In this document: positions 16,870-25,240 of the stretch, in pieces
Position numbering within the stretch: position 1 is the stretch's first letter
Layout of the letters: the number at the start of each line of letters is the position of its first letter
Source: Bacteroidia bacterium
GTDB lineage: Bacteria; Bacteroidota; Bacteroidia; JADZBD01
DNA: 64,000 nucleotides
Assembly: GCA_020054095.1 (NCBI GenBank)
Contig: JAGVMA010000050.1
Location: 1 to 64,000 of the forward strand
Direction: 5' to 3'
Made by a program: the position numbers and the translations under genes
The notes under the pieces: generated by a model
Told to the model about the DNA's origin: nothing
Seen by the model: the letters and a program-made list of their open reading frames with translations, nothing else
Databases searched by the model: none

Positions 16870-18542
16870 TTTACCGCCTTCACTAATTTAACTGTAAACA
16901 CTTTATAATTCGTTTTTACAAGCATGGTATAAATTCCGGCTGCTATTTCATCGCAATTATTTAGCGTAATGGTAGCAGTGGTATTTGCGGTAGTGCTAAC
17001 TAATTCAGTTTTTATAAGTCTGCCCGAAACATCTATTAAATCAACCGTAATCGCTTGGTCAGAAAAAGAATAAAAGCTAAACGCTACCGAATTAAAAAAC
17101 GGATTAGGAGCAACGGACAATAAATTGTCTTGCGTGGTTATCAGTGGCGACTGATTGGAAATTAAAAGATTAGCAGCACAAAAATCAGGAATACCGTAAC
17201 CGTAATCGTTATTAGGATTAGTAAACCTATCGGCACTCATTAAAATTGCATTGAAAACTTGCATGGCCGTGAACGATGGATTTGCTTGCCACAAGCAGGC
17301 AACAGCACCACAAGTAATAGGAGATGCAAAAGAAGTTCCGTTTGCATTTTGTATTCCGCCACTTGGCGAAGCAACAATAGAGCCGCTACCCTGTGCACAA
17401 GTATTTGGTTTTATCCTACCATCAAAAGTGGGCCCGCGCGAACTAAATCCGGCAAGTACTTCATTACCATCTACAGCACCCACAGCTAAAACTGAATCGG
17501 CATCGGCAGGCGCGCTAATGTAATACCACTGCGAGCTGCCGGAATTACCGGCACTGCAAACGGGTATCATACCTACTGCGGCTGCAAAATCTGTAGCAAT
17601 AGAGATGCGGGTGGTATTTCCATCCATATCAGCATAAGTATGATTTTGCGATGAATTATCAAACGTGGTGTATCCTAATGATGTGTTGAGTATATCTGCA
17701 CCCACACTATCAGCAAACTCGGCACCGGCAACCCAATTATCTTCTTCCACCAAATATTCGGATGGGGCATCTTCTGTGCGCAGTAACCAAAATTTTGCTT
17801 TGGGCGCTGTACCAATTAACTGGCCATCCAAATAACCTCCTATGCATGACAAAACCATTTCTCCGTGCGCATTATCTTCATACACACTGCTGTTTCCGGC
17901 CACAAAATCCCATGTGCCTAAGATTTGATTGTTCGCAAACAAGCTGTCAAAAGCGGGCAATGTATCTACATTATAAAAACCTGCATCTAAAACTGCAATC
18001 ACCATTCCCTCGCCATGATAACCCAAATTGTGCATACAATCTACATTTATCATTTGCACTTGATTATATGATTGGCCATAATTATAAACTTGTGGCGATG
18101 GGTTTTGATTATCTGAATTAGCGGTTTTATAGACTAATGAATTATCGAGCTGCATTTCCACATCCTCTTTATCGCGCTTAAAACGAGCCACTGCCGAAAC
18201 AGAAGAAACAAATGGTAAATTGGCAATTGCTGTTAACGCATTTTGATCGGTAGTAGTAATAGATACCGAATTAAACCAGCGCGAAGTGTAACGCAACTGC
18301 ACATTACCCGTTGCCAATACTTGTTGAACATAGCTTGGATTAACTGGTAAATCGCGTGTAGTAATAGGTATGCCTTGATTTTGCCTACGCTGGATAGAAC
18401 GCTGCGACAAAAATGCAGATGGGTTACCAACTGTGTAAGGTGTACCTGTTTTGTTTGTAAACTGAACCCAAAATTTTGTTTGTGCTGATGCAAGTTCTGT
18501 AAACAGAAATGAAATAAATAGAAGTGTGTATAGTTTTTTCAT
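16866..18542 (-). CDS. Subtilisin-like S8 serine peptidase with T9SS sorting domain
   Basis: 558 residues. Signal peptide (1-21), propeptide-like region (~22-120), and an S8 catalytic domain with D186 (VIAVLDAGFYNV), H226 (DNAHGEMVLS), oxyanion N333 (CSAGNSGSS) and nucleophile S404 (NGTSFASPIT). The last ~80 residues form a type A T9SS sorting domain (SVAPNPFFNSVAFSF, ending AGIYTMLVKTNYKVFTVKLVKAVN). It is therefore secreted across the outer membrane and either anchored or released. The propeptide holds a conserved QRRQNQGIPITTRDLP stretch seen in other Bacteroidota subtilases. It follows a lipoprotein gene by 10 bases. Confidence 0.93.
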   Translation of the reverse strand: MKKLYTLLFISFLFTELASAQTKFWVQFTNKTGTPYTVGNPSAFLSQRSIQRRQNQGIPITTRDLPVNPSYVQQVLATGNVQLRYTSRWFNSVSITTTDQNALTAIANLPFVSSVSAVARFKRDKEDVEMQLDNSLVYKTANSDNQNPSPQVYNYGQSYNQVQMINVDCMHNLGYHGEGMVIAVLDAGFYNVDTLPAFDSLFANNQILGTWDFVAGNSSVYEDNAHGEMVLSCIGGYLDGQLIGTAPKAKFWLLRTEDAPSEYLVEEDNWVAGAEFADSVGADILNTSLGYTTFDNSSQNHTYADMDGNTTRISIATDFAAAVGMIPVCSAGNSGSSQWYYISAPADADSVLAVGAVDGNEVLAGFSSRGPTFDGRIKPNTCAQGSGSIVASPSGGIQNANGTSFASPITCGAVACLWQANPSFTAMQVFNAILMSADRFTNPNNDYGYGIPDFCAANLLISNQSPLITTQDNLLSVAPNPFFNSVAFSFYSFSDQAITVDLIDVSGRLIKTELVSTTANTTATITLNNCDEIAAGIYTMLVKTNYKVFTVKLVKAVN

Positions 18543-18552
18543 AGTGTAGGTT

Positions 18553-19263
18553 TTATTCTTTTCCGTATTGAATTAATTTCATTGTAAAATATGCAGTTGC
18601 CACAGTATCATCAAAGGGCGGCTGGTCGCTTTGGCTCGATGGCTGCTTGTTGAGTAAAATAAGTTGCTTGTAAATCATGCCCACGTTTTTGGCATATTTT
18701 TCCACGCTATATTTTGTGTCCACTAAATTCTGCACATTTATTTGTGTAACAGTTAATGCCGAATCGAAATTAAGCGAATTGATGATGGCCGGCTCATCTG
18801 TAACTGAATATTTGTAGTTCCATTCTTCAAATGTATTTTGTGCATTGCCGTTCCATGTTTTGTTTTCCTTAACGGGAAAAACAAGACGAGTGTAGCGCAC
18901 GTTCTCCTCTACTCGCTCGGCACTTGTGCTTGTTTTATTTGCAGCCCACACATCGGTTAATGTCCAATTCATGGAATCGTAAGACAACGAAGGGTTATAA
19001 AATTTTTTATAGCGCTCTATTCTTAGCGTTGGTCGGTTTTGATTATCGTTATACACCGACTCAATTAGTTCTTTCACTAAAAACTTATACGCTGTGTCTA
19101 ATCCAATTAAATCGTCTTTTGCAATAGAGTCCACTTCATATACCACAAATGTTCCCACAGCATCAGGAAAATAAGCGTATCCTAAATCGGGCAAATCCTC
19201 ATCTTTCTTGCAGGCATACACTGCAAAACAAAAAAGCGCGGCTATTGTGATTAGCTTTTTCAT
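18553..19263 (-). CDS. Hypothetical lipoprotein
   Basis: 236 residues. The lipoprotein signal has its lipobox at FAVYAC (Cys18), followed by KKDEDLPD, the acidic stretch that in Bacteroidota can mark lipoproteins for surface export. The remainder reads as a mixed beta-rich domain (YFPDAVGTFVVYEVDSI...), with no recognised family or catalytic motif. It stands immediately upstream of the secreted subtilase (10-bp gap) on the same transcript, so a shared surface role is possible but unproven. Confidence 0.8.
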   Translation of the reverse strand: MKKLITIAALFCFAVYACKKDEDLPDLGYAYFPDAVGTFVVYEVDSIAKDDLIGLDTAYKFLVKELIESVYNDNQNRPTLRIERYKKFYNPSLSYDSMNWTLTDVWAANKTSTSAERVEENVRYTRLVFPVKENKTWNGNAQNTFEEWNYKYSVTDEPAIINSLNFDSALTVTQINVQNLVDTKYSVEKYAKNVGMIYKQLILLNKQPSSQSDQPPFDDTVATAYFTMKLIQYGKE

Positions 19264-19295
19264 TTGTATATTTTATATGACTTTTTAATTGCAGA

Positions 19296-19320
19296 TGGAA
19301 TGCACATGGTGTTCATTCCA
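19296..19320. other. Inverted repeat in the gap after mnmA
   Basis: TGGAATG (19296-19302) pairs with CATTCCA (19314-19320) around an 11-nt loop. On the plus strand a T7 run follows after GG, the form of a terminator, but no plus-strand gene enters it. On the minus strand it lies in the leader of the lipoprotein gene. Role unclear. Confidence 0.35.
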
Positions 19321-19404
19321 GGTTTTTTTGTTTTTTGAATCATGGACATTTCAAAATAATGTAACACGAATTTAGGGAAAATTTTCAGGAGGTGAAAATC
19401 AATC

Positions 19405-20496
19405 TTATTTGCGGTCAATAAAACCACCGCCCACCAAATCGTTGCCTTCGTAAAAAACAGCACTTTGCCCGGGTGCAATTGCTTTTACATGCTTGTGAAA
19501 GATGGCATTTATTTTATTTCCATCCACGTTAATTGTAGCAGGTGCTCCGGCATCTTTGTATCGAATTTTAGTGTGCGCCACAAAATCGGCAGGCAACGAT
19601 TCGTATTTAACTAAATTAAAATCGCGCACGCGCATGGTTTGTTTTTCTAAATCTTCTTCGGTGCCCAGCACCACTATATTTTTTTCGGGAACAATTTCGG
19701 TAACAAAAACAGGTTTGCCCATTGCAATTTCCAAACCCTTGCGCTGACCAACGGTATAGAAAGGATAACCTCTGTGCTTGCCCACAATTGTTCCGTCTGT
19801 TAAAACAAAATCACCACCATCTACTTGCGTTTCGAGGCCCGGAACTTTGTGTTTTAAAAATGCACGATAATCGTTATCGGGAACAAAACATATTTCGTAG
19901 CTCTCGCTTTTATTTGCCAGCTCCACAAAACCACGTTCAATTGCCATTTGCTTAATTTGTGATTTACGCAAATGCCCCAGCGGAAACAACGTGCGCTTTA
20001 AACTTTGCTGTGTAAGCCCCCACAATACATACGATTGGTCTTTGTTTTCATCCAATCCTTTTGATACAACATATCTTCCGTTTTCAAAACGCACTTGTGC
20101 ATAATGCCCGGTTGCAATAAATTCGCAACCAAGTTGGTCGGCACGTTTTAAAAGTGCCTCCCACTTAATGTGTGTATTGCAGAGCACACAAGGATTAGGT
20201 GTGCGCCCTGCCAAATATTCTTCTACAAAATTATCAATGATGTAATCGCCAAACTCAGAACGTATATCTAAAATAAGATGTGCGAAACCGTGTTGCACCG
20301 CCATGGTGCGTGCATCGTTAATCGAATCGAGTGAGCAGCAGCCGGTTTCTTTTTTACCTGGCGCAATAGAAGCATAATCCCATGTTTTCATGGTGATACC
20401 AATCACTTCGTATCCTTGTTCGTGTAGCATTAAAGCAGCAATAGAACTATCTATTCCGCCACTCATGGCTACCAATACTTTTCCTTTTTTAGTCAT
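19405..20496 (-). CDS. mnmA: tRNA-specific 2-thiouridylase MnmA
   Basis: 363 residues, the usual family length. It adds the 2-thio group to U34 of tRNA-Lys, -Glu and -Gln using sulfur relayed from cysteine desulfurase. The ATP-binding PP-loop AMSGGIDSS lies near residue 10; the two catalytic cysteines are in NPCVLCNTHIKW and SYEICFVPDN; a GHYAQV block and the C-terminal SAVFYEGNDLVGGGFI complete the family pattern. The frame stays open 26 codons further upstream, but those codons overlap the preceding gene and are not conserved-looking; the ATG at 20496 places the PP-loop normally and leaves a 2-base gap to the MORN-like gene. Confidence 0.95.
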   Translation of the reverse strand: MTKKGKVLVAMSGGIDSSIAALMLHEQGYEVIGITMKTWDYASIAPGKKETGCCSLDSINDARTMAVQHGFAHLILDIRSEFGDYIIDNFVEEYLAGRTPNPCVLCNTHIKWEALLKRADQLGCEFIATGHYAQVRFENGRYVVSKGLDENKDQSYVLWGLTQQSLKRTLFPLGHLRKSQIKQMAIERGFVELANKSESYEICFVPDNDYRAFLKHKVPGLETQVDGGDFVLTDGTIVGKHRGYPFYTVGQRKGLEIAMGKPVFVTEIVPEKNIVVLGTEEDLEKQTMRVRDFNLVKYESLPADFVAHTKIRYKDAGAPATINVDGNKINAIFHKHVKAIAPGQSAVFYEGNDLVGGGFIDRK

Positions 20497-20498
20497 TC

Positions 20499-21077
20499 TT
20501 ATTGCTTGAGCAAAACTCCCTCTTTGTAAAATTCTGTTTTTTCGATGTTGCCATCTTTGGTATAAAAAATCCATTTGCCTTCTTGCTTGCCATCTTTATA
20601 GTTACCCATAATCTTGGGAGCTGATGGTTCTAAATAGCTCTCGTTAGTTTCGCCATTTGGAGGCATAATCATTTTGGCTTCGTAAAATTCCTTATACAAT
20701 CCTTCTTTTTTTCCGAGCTTGTAGTTGGTTGTAGATTTTAGTGATTGGTTGGGATAAAAATCTTCGAACTCACCATGCAAGCGCTCTGTGCTTTGCAGCT
20801 TTCCGGCTTTGTAAATTTCCTTAAGTGTTAAAATAGTTTTCTGGTCGTAGTAGAACCAATTACCTTCTTTCAATCCGGTTTTGTACTGGCCCACCACACT
20901 CACCACCGAATCGAGGTAATAGTAAATTATTTTCCCATCAATTTGTCCGTTCACATAATTACCTTTTGTTTTGGGTTGTTTCTTTGCGTAATATTCTATC
21001 ATAGGACCATTAAGAATATCCATTTTCCATGTTTCTTGTTTGGCTATTGAAGTATCAAGATTATAAACAGTCCACAC
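20499..21077 (-). CDS. MORN/YwqK-like protein, C-terminal fragment after frameshift
   Basis: 192 codons from a GTG at 21077. It holds MORN-type repeats (GNYVNGQIDGKIIYYY, GQYKTGLKEGNWFYYDQK, NYKLGKKEGLYKEFYE, GNYKDGKQEGKWIFYTKDG), the pattern annotated as YwqK-family antitoxin-like in Bacteroidota, though no toxin is present and most such proteins are probably not antitoxins. The fragment has no signal peptide of its own. Its first residues continue the repeat begun in the upstream reading frame: with one added A in the A7 run at 21082-21088 the frame reads KGKKNGVWTVYNL without interruption. Together the two pieces make a ~327-residue secreted repeat protein. Confidence 0.75.
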   Translation of the reverse strand: MWTVYNLDTSIAKQETWKMDILNGPMIEYYAKKQPKTKGNYVNGQIDGKIIYYYLDSVVSVVGQYKTGLKEGNWFYYDQKTILTLKEIYKAGKLQSTERLHGEFEDFYPNQSLKSTTNYKLGKKEGLYKEFYEAKMIMPPNGETNESYLEPSAPKIMGNYKDGKQEGKWIFYTKDGNIEKTEFYKEGVLLKQ

Positions 21078-21481
21078 ACCATTTTTTTGCCTTTGCTATA
21101 TTCTTCTTGTTTTAATGGGCGCACGTCTTCTGTGAGATAAATCCATACACTATCCTTCACGCGCTCTTTGCCTACAATTATGTATTTGCCCATTGCCATT
21201 AATTCTTTGTTTTCATAAAAAGTTTGGGTACGGCAAACAGTGCCTTTTGCCGAAAACGTATTTACAATTTTAACAACACCTGATGGGTAGTACCACAGAA
21301 AAGTACCCACTTCGTAATCATCTTTAAACTGACCTTCGTATATTTTTTTTTTATTGGCATCGTATTTCACCCAGCGGCCTTGCTTTTTTCCGGCTGCATC
21401 GGTTTTGTTGCTATCTGCCTGCGCCATAGCAGCAACCGAGAATAGTAAAGCAACGAATAGTATATTTAGTTTTCTGTTCAT
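21044..21481 (-). CDS. MORN/YwqK-like protein, N-terminal fragment before frameshift
   Basis: 145 codons. It begins with a signal peptide (MNRKLNILFVALLFSVAAMAQ) and has MORN-like repeats (AGKKQGRWVKYDANKKKIYEGQF, DDYEVGTFLWYYPSG). After KGKK, the last ~13 residues (MVCGLFIILILQ) are unlike the repeat pattern because the frame has shifted at the A7 run (minus strand; T7 at 21082-21088). The zero frame reads GGC AAA AAA ATG, so a canonical A-AAA-AAA -1 slip site is not in register. Sequence error, true mutation and transcriptional slippage all remain possible. Alone, the fragment would be a truncated periplasmic protein. Confidence 0.7.
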   Translation of the reverse strand: MNRKLNILFVALLFSVAAMAQADSNKTDAAGKKQGRWVKYDANKKKIYEGQFKDDYEVGTFLWYYPSGVVKIVNTFSAKGTVCRTQTFYENKELMAMGKYIIVGKERVKDSVWIYLTEDVRPLKQEEYSKGKKMVCGLFIILILQ

Positions 21482-21558
21482 AAACGCTGATACGAAATTA
21501 ATAATAAAAGGTTATCAATAGTTTTCAAAAGTCGTGCCTTAGTAATAATGCGTAGAAG

Positions 21559-21566
21559 TATTTTTG
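21559..21566 (+). promoter_or_regulatory. Candidate -7 box TATTTTTG
   Basis: Exact TAnnTTTG match about 48 bases before the ATG at 21615, in the gap between the divergent MORN-like and S74/T9SS genes. No clear -33 element. Would drive the three-gene T9SS cargo run. Confidence 0.4.
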
Positions 21567-21663
21567 GTTTTTATATCTACTTTTTATAAATTAGCTTTTT
21601 AAAACCACCTCATTATGAAAACACCAAACATTAATTTTAATTTTATGTTTTGTTTTTTGCAAT

Positions 21664-23886
21664 ATGCTTAACGCACAAAACAATTGGAAAGTAAACGGGA
21701 ACAACATTAATACTTCTGATTTTTTAGGCACAACAAATAATAAAAACCTTGTAATTAAAACCAACGATACCACACGAATGGTGGTGAAAAAGAATGGCGG
21801 TGTGGATGTAAATGGACAATTGCAAGTGGATAGTTTGCACATAATAGGAGGTTTAAAAATTGGGGCTAACACGCTCTCGATAACAAACAATCCTGATTTA
21901 ATACGCTCTACCAATGGCCAAATTTCATTTGGTGGCAGTGGCGCAAATTTCTTCAACAATATTCGCTTGGGAGTTGGGATACAAAACCCGGTACACAAGA
22001 TTCATATTGGTGATTTAAACCCAAGTGCCTTTGGACAGCCACAGCCGGTAAATTTAGCTTTCGGAAATAACTCGTTATTTAATGGCGGAACAGGATTTGG
22101 AATTACTGATGGTTTTCAGATTGGTATTTTAGGAAACCAAGATGCTGAGTTACGCCAGTTTGAAAATAAAAACATGTTGTTTTTCACTAATAACACCGAG
22201 CGAATTAGAATTTTAAATAACGGATTTGTAGGTATTAATACCTCAACACCAACAAATACATTTGAATTAAACTCAGGAACTGCCAACACAAGTGGTTTTA
22301 AATTTACGCAACTAAATTCTGGTTCGCCTACACAAGTTAATCCCGGAAAAGTATTAAGTGTTGATGCTAATGGTAATGTAATTTTAGTACCACAAACTGG
22401 AGGTGGAAATATAACTGGATGTGGCGGAAATAATAATTTTATCACAAAATTTATCTCAGCTACTACTATTTGTAATAGTCAAATTTACGATGATGCTAAT
22501 CAGGTTTTGATTGGATCAACTACCCCTATTTATTCAGAATCAAAAATAGAAGTAGTAAATAATAATACAGGGGGACGTTATGGCATTACAGCTTCGCTTA
22601 ACGGAGTTACGCCATCTTTAAGCCAATATGTTTTTAATGGGATAATAAATACTGGCCAACATGGAACTCAAAATATTGCTTTTTTTGGCCAAGTTGCCGC
22701 AAATGTTGGTGCATTTCAGAATGTTGGTTCGCAAGTACTTGTTACAGGAACATCTGGATTAAACACCTCCAATGTTGGTTACACTTCCATTGTTTACGGC
22801 TTAAATTCTTTTAGAAATATTGGAATTTCTTCAAGTGCAATTGATGCTTTTTTGACTACAGGAGGCAGTTTCAAATCTACTTCTAATTCAACAAATGGGT
22901 CATCAGCGAGAGGAATTGATGTAGATGCCACTAATGGCGAATATAACTTTGGAATAATTAACACAGTGGGTAACATATCATTGTCTTCAATTGCTAATTA
23001 TGGAATTTACTCAACCATATATGCTAACGGATATGCGCAAAATGGAAATTATGCTGCGATGCTTATTGCACCACCCACCAATGGAAATATAATTAGCTAT
23101 GCCTTATACAGTCAATCTCCTTCGCAAACAACAATAGGGGCATATTTGGCAGGGTATTTTAATGGAAACGTACAGCGAATAGGTTTAGATAATTTCGCCT
23201 CCGATATTAATTTGAAAGAAAACATTGTGCCAATTACTAATGCTTCTGATCTATTATTACAACTGAATCCTGTATCATTTAATTTTAAAAACAGTTCATA
23301 CCCTCAAATGAGTTTTCCTTTGGGGTTACAATATGGATTGATTGCTCAAGAGGTAGAGCCCATATTGCCCCTTTTGGTTTCAAACTCAATACACCCTGAA
23401 CAATTTGACACAGCTGGTAATCAGATTAGTACACGAATTGAATATAAATCATTAAATTATGAGGGATTCATCCCACTTCTAATTAAAGGATTTAAAGAAC
23501 AAGTTATAAAAATGGACTCCTTGGTGGCATTAGTAGATTCTCTAAAAGAATTAATGACTGGAAATAGACGTCTTTTTGAAGACAATACCGCTTCAAATGA
23601 AGAAATAAAACTGTATATTAATGACATGCCTAGACTTGGATATCCTTCTCCAAATCCTAATTCGGGGTACATTGAAGTTCCATACTATATTCCTGAAAAT
23701 TACACAGATGCGAAGCTTGTCTTTCGCGATGCATTAGTTAGTATCATTGGGGAAAAATCATTAACACAAAAAGGATACAATAAACTTCAAGTTGACCTTA
23801 TTGATTTGCTTTCTGGAGTTTATACATGCACTTTAGTTGTTAATAATAAAATTTGTGACTCAAAAAAAATCATCAAATCAAATTAA
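21664..23886 (+). CDS. S74 intramolecular-chaperone (tail-spike-like) protein with T9SS domain
   Basis: 740 codons from the ATG at 21664. A long Asn/Gly/Ser/Thr-rich repetitive shaft is followed by a peptidase S74 chaperone starting at S513 (ASDINLKENIVPI, then FNFKNSSYP and GLIAQEVEPILP), a short coiled coil (VIKMDSLVALVDSLKELM) and a type A T9SS domain (GYPSPNPNSGYIEV ... SGVYTCTLVVNNKICDSKK). As called it lacks a signal peptide. However, codons upstream in the same frame read HQTLILILCFVFCNMLNAQ, an ideal signal peptide, back to a stop at 21616; the only ATG in reach (21615) is one base out of frame. One surplus A at 21618-21621 would restore MKHQTLILIL. The true gene is probably 21615-23886. 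Confidence 0.8.
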   Translation: MLNAQNNWKVNGNNINTSDFLGTTNNKNLVIKTNDTTRMVVKKNGGVDVNGQLQVDSLHIIGGLKIGANTLSITNNPDLIRSTNGQISFGGSGANFFNNIRLGVGIQNPVHKIHIGDLNPSAFGQPQPVNLAFGNNSLFNGGTGFGITDGFQIGILGNQDAELRQFENKNMLFFTNNTERIRILNNGFVGINTSTPTNTFELNSGTANTSGFKFTQLNSGSPTQVNPGKVLSVDANGNVILVPQTGGGNITGCGGNNNFITKFISATTICNSQIYDDANQVLIGSTTPIYSESKIEVVNNNTGGRYGITASLNGVTPSLSQYVFNGIINTGQHGTQNIAFFGQVAANVGAFQNVGSQVLVTGTSGLNTSNVGYTSIVYGLNSFRNIGISSSAIDAFLTTGGSFKSTSNSTNGSSARGIDVDATNGEYNFGIINTVGNISLSSIANYGIYSTIYANGYAQNGNYAAMLIAPPTNGNIISYALYSQSPSQTTIGAYLAGYFNGNVQRIGLDNFASDINLKENIVPITNASDLLLQLNPVSFNFKNSSYPQMSFPLGLQYGLIAQEVEPILPLLVSNSIHPEQFDTAGNQISTRIEYKSLNYEGFIPLLIKGFKEQVIKMDSLVALVDSLKELMTGNRRLFEDNTASNEEIKLYINDMPRLGYPSPNPNSGYIEVPYYIPENYTDAKLVFRDALVSIIGEKSLTQKGYNKLQVDLIDLLSGVYTCTLVVNNKICDSKKIIKSN

Positions 23887-23902
23887 CTCTAATAAATTTC
23901 TT

Positions 23903-25228
23903 GTGAAAAAAATATATAGAGCAATCTTTATTTTATTTATTGTATCTAAACCTTCGCTATCTCAGCTATGGGATGATGTAGGTGGGGGGGTTATTTCAAA
24001 TAATTTTGTAGGGAATGTGAGAAGTTTTGCAATTGACTCGGTAAATAATTTACTTTATGTTGGAGGTGATTTTGACAAAGCTGGTGCTGTTAATAATTGT
24101 TTCAATATAGCTAAATGGAATGGTTTTACATGGGACTCGCTGAGACAAGGTTCTTTCCCAGTTTCCGCTTTACAGTTTTTTAATGGCGAACTGTATGTGG
24201 CTAACTCATTAAGAGTGGAGAAATGGACAGGATCTACATGGAATAGCGTAGGCACAAATAACAGCAATTTTGGGGGCGGTGGCATTTACGATTTCGAAAT
24301 TTATAATAATAAAATAATTGCTGTTGGGAGTTTTTCGTCAGTTGATAATGTTACTGTAAACAGAATTGGACAATGGGATGGAAGCAACTGGACTAGTGCC
24401 GGAACCGGAGCAAACAACACTGTTTTCTGCGCAACTGTATTTAATAGTGAACTTTATATTGGAGGAAGTTTTACTCTTGTTGACGGAATACCAGCGCTAT
24501 ATGTTGCAAAATGGAATGGGAGCGTTTGGCAACAGGTAGGATCGGGCTTACAAGGAAACGTAACAGACCTTTGTGTTTACAACGGGGAGCTTTATGCTTG
24601 TGGAAACAGCTTTAGTGCAGGTGTTAGAATTTTTAAGTGGAATGGCAACAACTGGTCAGGAGCATCTCCGGCAAATTTTCCTGATTTACCGATTTGGGAA
24701 CTTTCTACATACAGTGGCAAATTATTTGCCATTGGTGACTTTGGCAATCCATGTTGCAGAATAGCAGAGTTCGATGGCTTTAACTGGTCTTCAATTAATG
24801 ATCCAGGTCTTGGTGGCATAATTGGATCAACATCAGAAATGATAGTTTTTAACAACGAGCTATACGTTGGGGGCATAGATATTACTTATGCAGGCACTAT
24901 ACCAGTAAACAATATTGCCAAATACGCTTTGCCGGTAAACACTCATCAAACAACTATATTAAATAACCAATTTATTTTACATCAAAACAACCCTAACCCA
25001 TTTTCGGAAAATTCAGAAATCAACTATTTTATCGAAAGCAATTCTAAATCTGCATTTGTTGTTTTTTACAACATGCATGGCGTAGTTATGAAAACCGTAG
25101 AGATAAAAAACTTTGGTGCAGGTAAGATAAATATCTCAGGATTAAATATTAATTCAGGCGTTTATCAATACTCACTATTTGTTGACAATTTATTAATTGA
25201 TACAAAAAAATTCATATTAACTAAATAA
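23903..25228 (+). CDS. Kelch-like beta-propeller protein with T9SS domain
   Basis: 441 residues from the GTG at 23903. An ATG at 23837 is in frame but would overlap the previous gene by 50 bases and bury the signal peptide; the GTG gives KKIYRAIFILFIVSKPSLSQ, a normal signal. The body has about seven repeats of ~40-50 residues, e.g. LYVGGDFDKAGAVNNCFNIA, IIAVGSFSSVDNVTVNRIGQ and ELYIGGSFTLVDGIPALYVA, each closing with W-N/D-G-x-x-W, the pattern of a beta-propeller. The last ~85 residues are a T9SS domain (HQNNPNPFSENSEINY ... NSGVYQYSLFVDN). Surface protein; ligand unknown. Adjacent paralogue follows. Confidence 0.85.
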   Translation: MKKIYRAIFILFIVSKPSLSQLWDDVGGGVISNNFVGNVRSFAIDSVNNLLYVGGDFDKAGAVNNCFNIAKWNGFTWDSLRQGSFPVSALQFFNGELYVANSLRVEKWTGSTWNSVGTNNSNFGGGGIYDFEIYNNKIIAVGSFSSVDNVTVNRIGQWDGSNWTSAGTGANNTVFCATVFNSELYIGGSFTLVDGIPALYVAKWNGSVWQQVGSGLQGNVTDLCVYNGELYACGNSFSAGVRIFKWNGNNWSGASPANFPDLPIWELSTYSGKLFAIGDFGNPCCRIAEFDGFNWSSINDPGLGGIIGSTSEMIVFNNELYVGGIDITYAGTIPVNNIAKYALPVNTHQTTILNNQFILHQNNPNPFSENSEINYFIESNSKSAFVVFYNMHGVVMKTVEIKNFGAGKINISGLNINSGVYQYSLFVDNLLIDTKKFILTK

Positions 25229-25240
25229 AATATCGGTAAT

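Noticed and set aside
20497-20574. Upstream extension of mnmA
   Set aside because: The 26 extra codons overlap the coding sequence of the MORN-like gene and push the PP-loop away from its normal place near the N-terminus.
21082-21088. Programmed -1 ribosomal frameshift at A7
   Set aside because: The run begins at codon position 1 (GGC AAA AAA ATG), so a canonical X-XXY-YYZ slip would need CAA pairing in the P site; not a good slippery site, and no stimulatory structure is obvious.
20499-21481. Toxin-antitoxin system, suggested by the YwqK-type repeat
   Set aside because: There is no toxin gene next to it, the protein has a signal peptide, and the neighbour mnmA is a housekeeping tRNA enzyme.
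21591-21998. 135-codon minus-strand ORF over the S74 gene start
   Set aside because: Antisense to the Asn/Thr-rich shaft; composition is that of a mirror frame.
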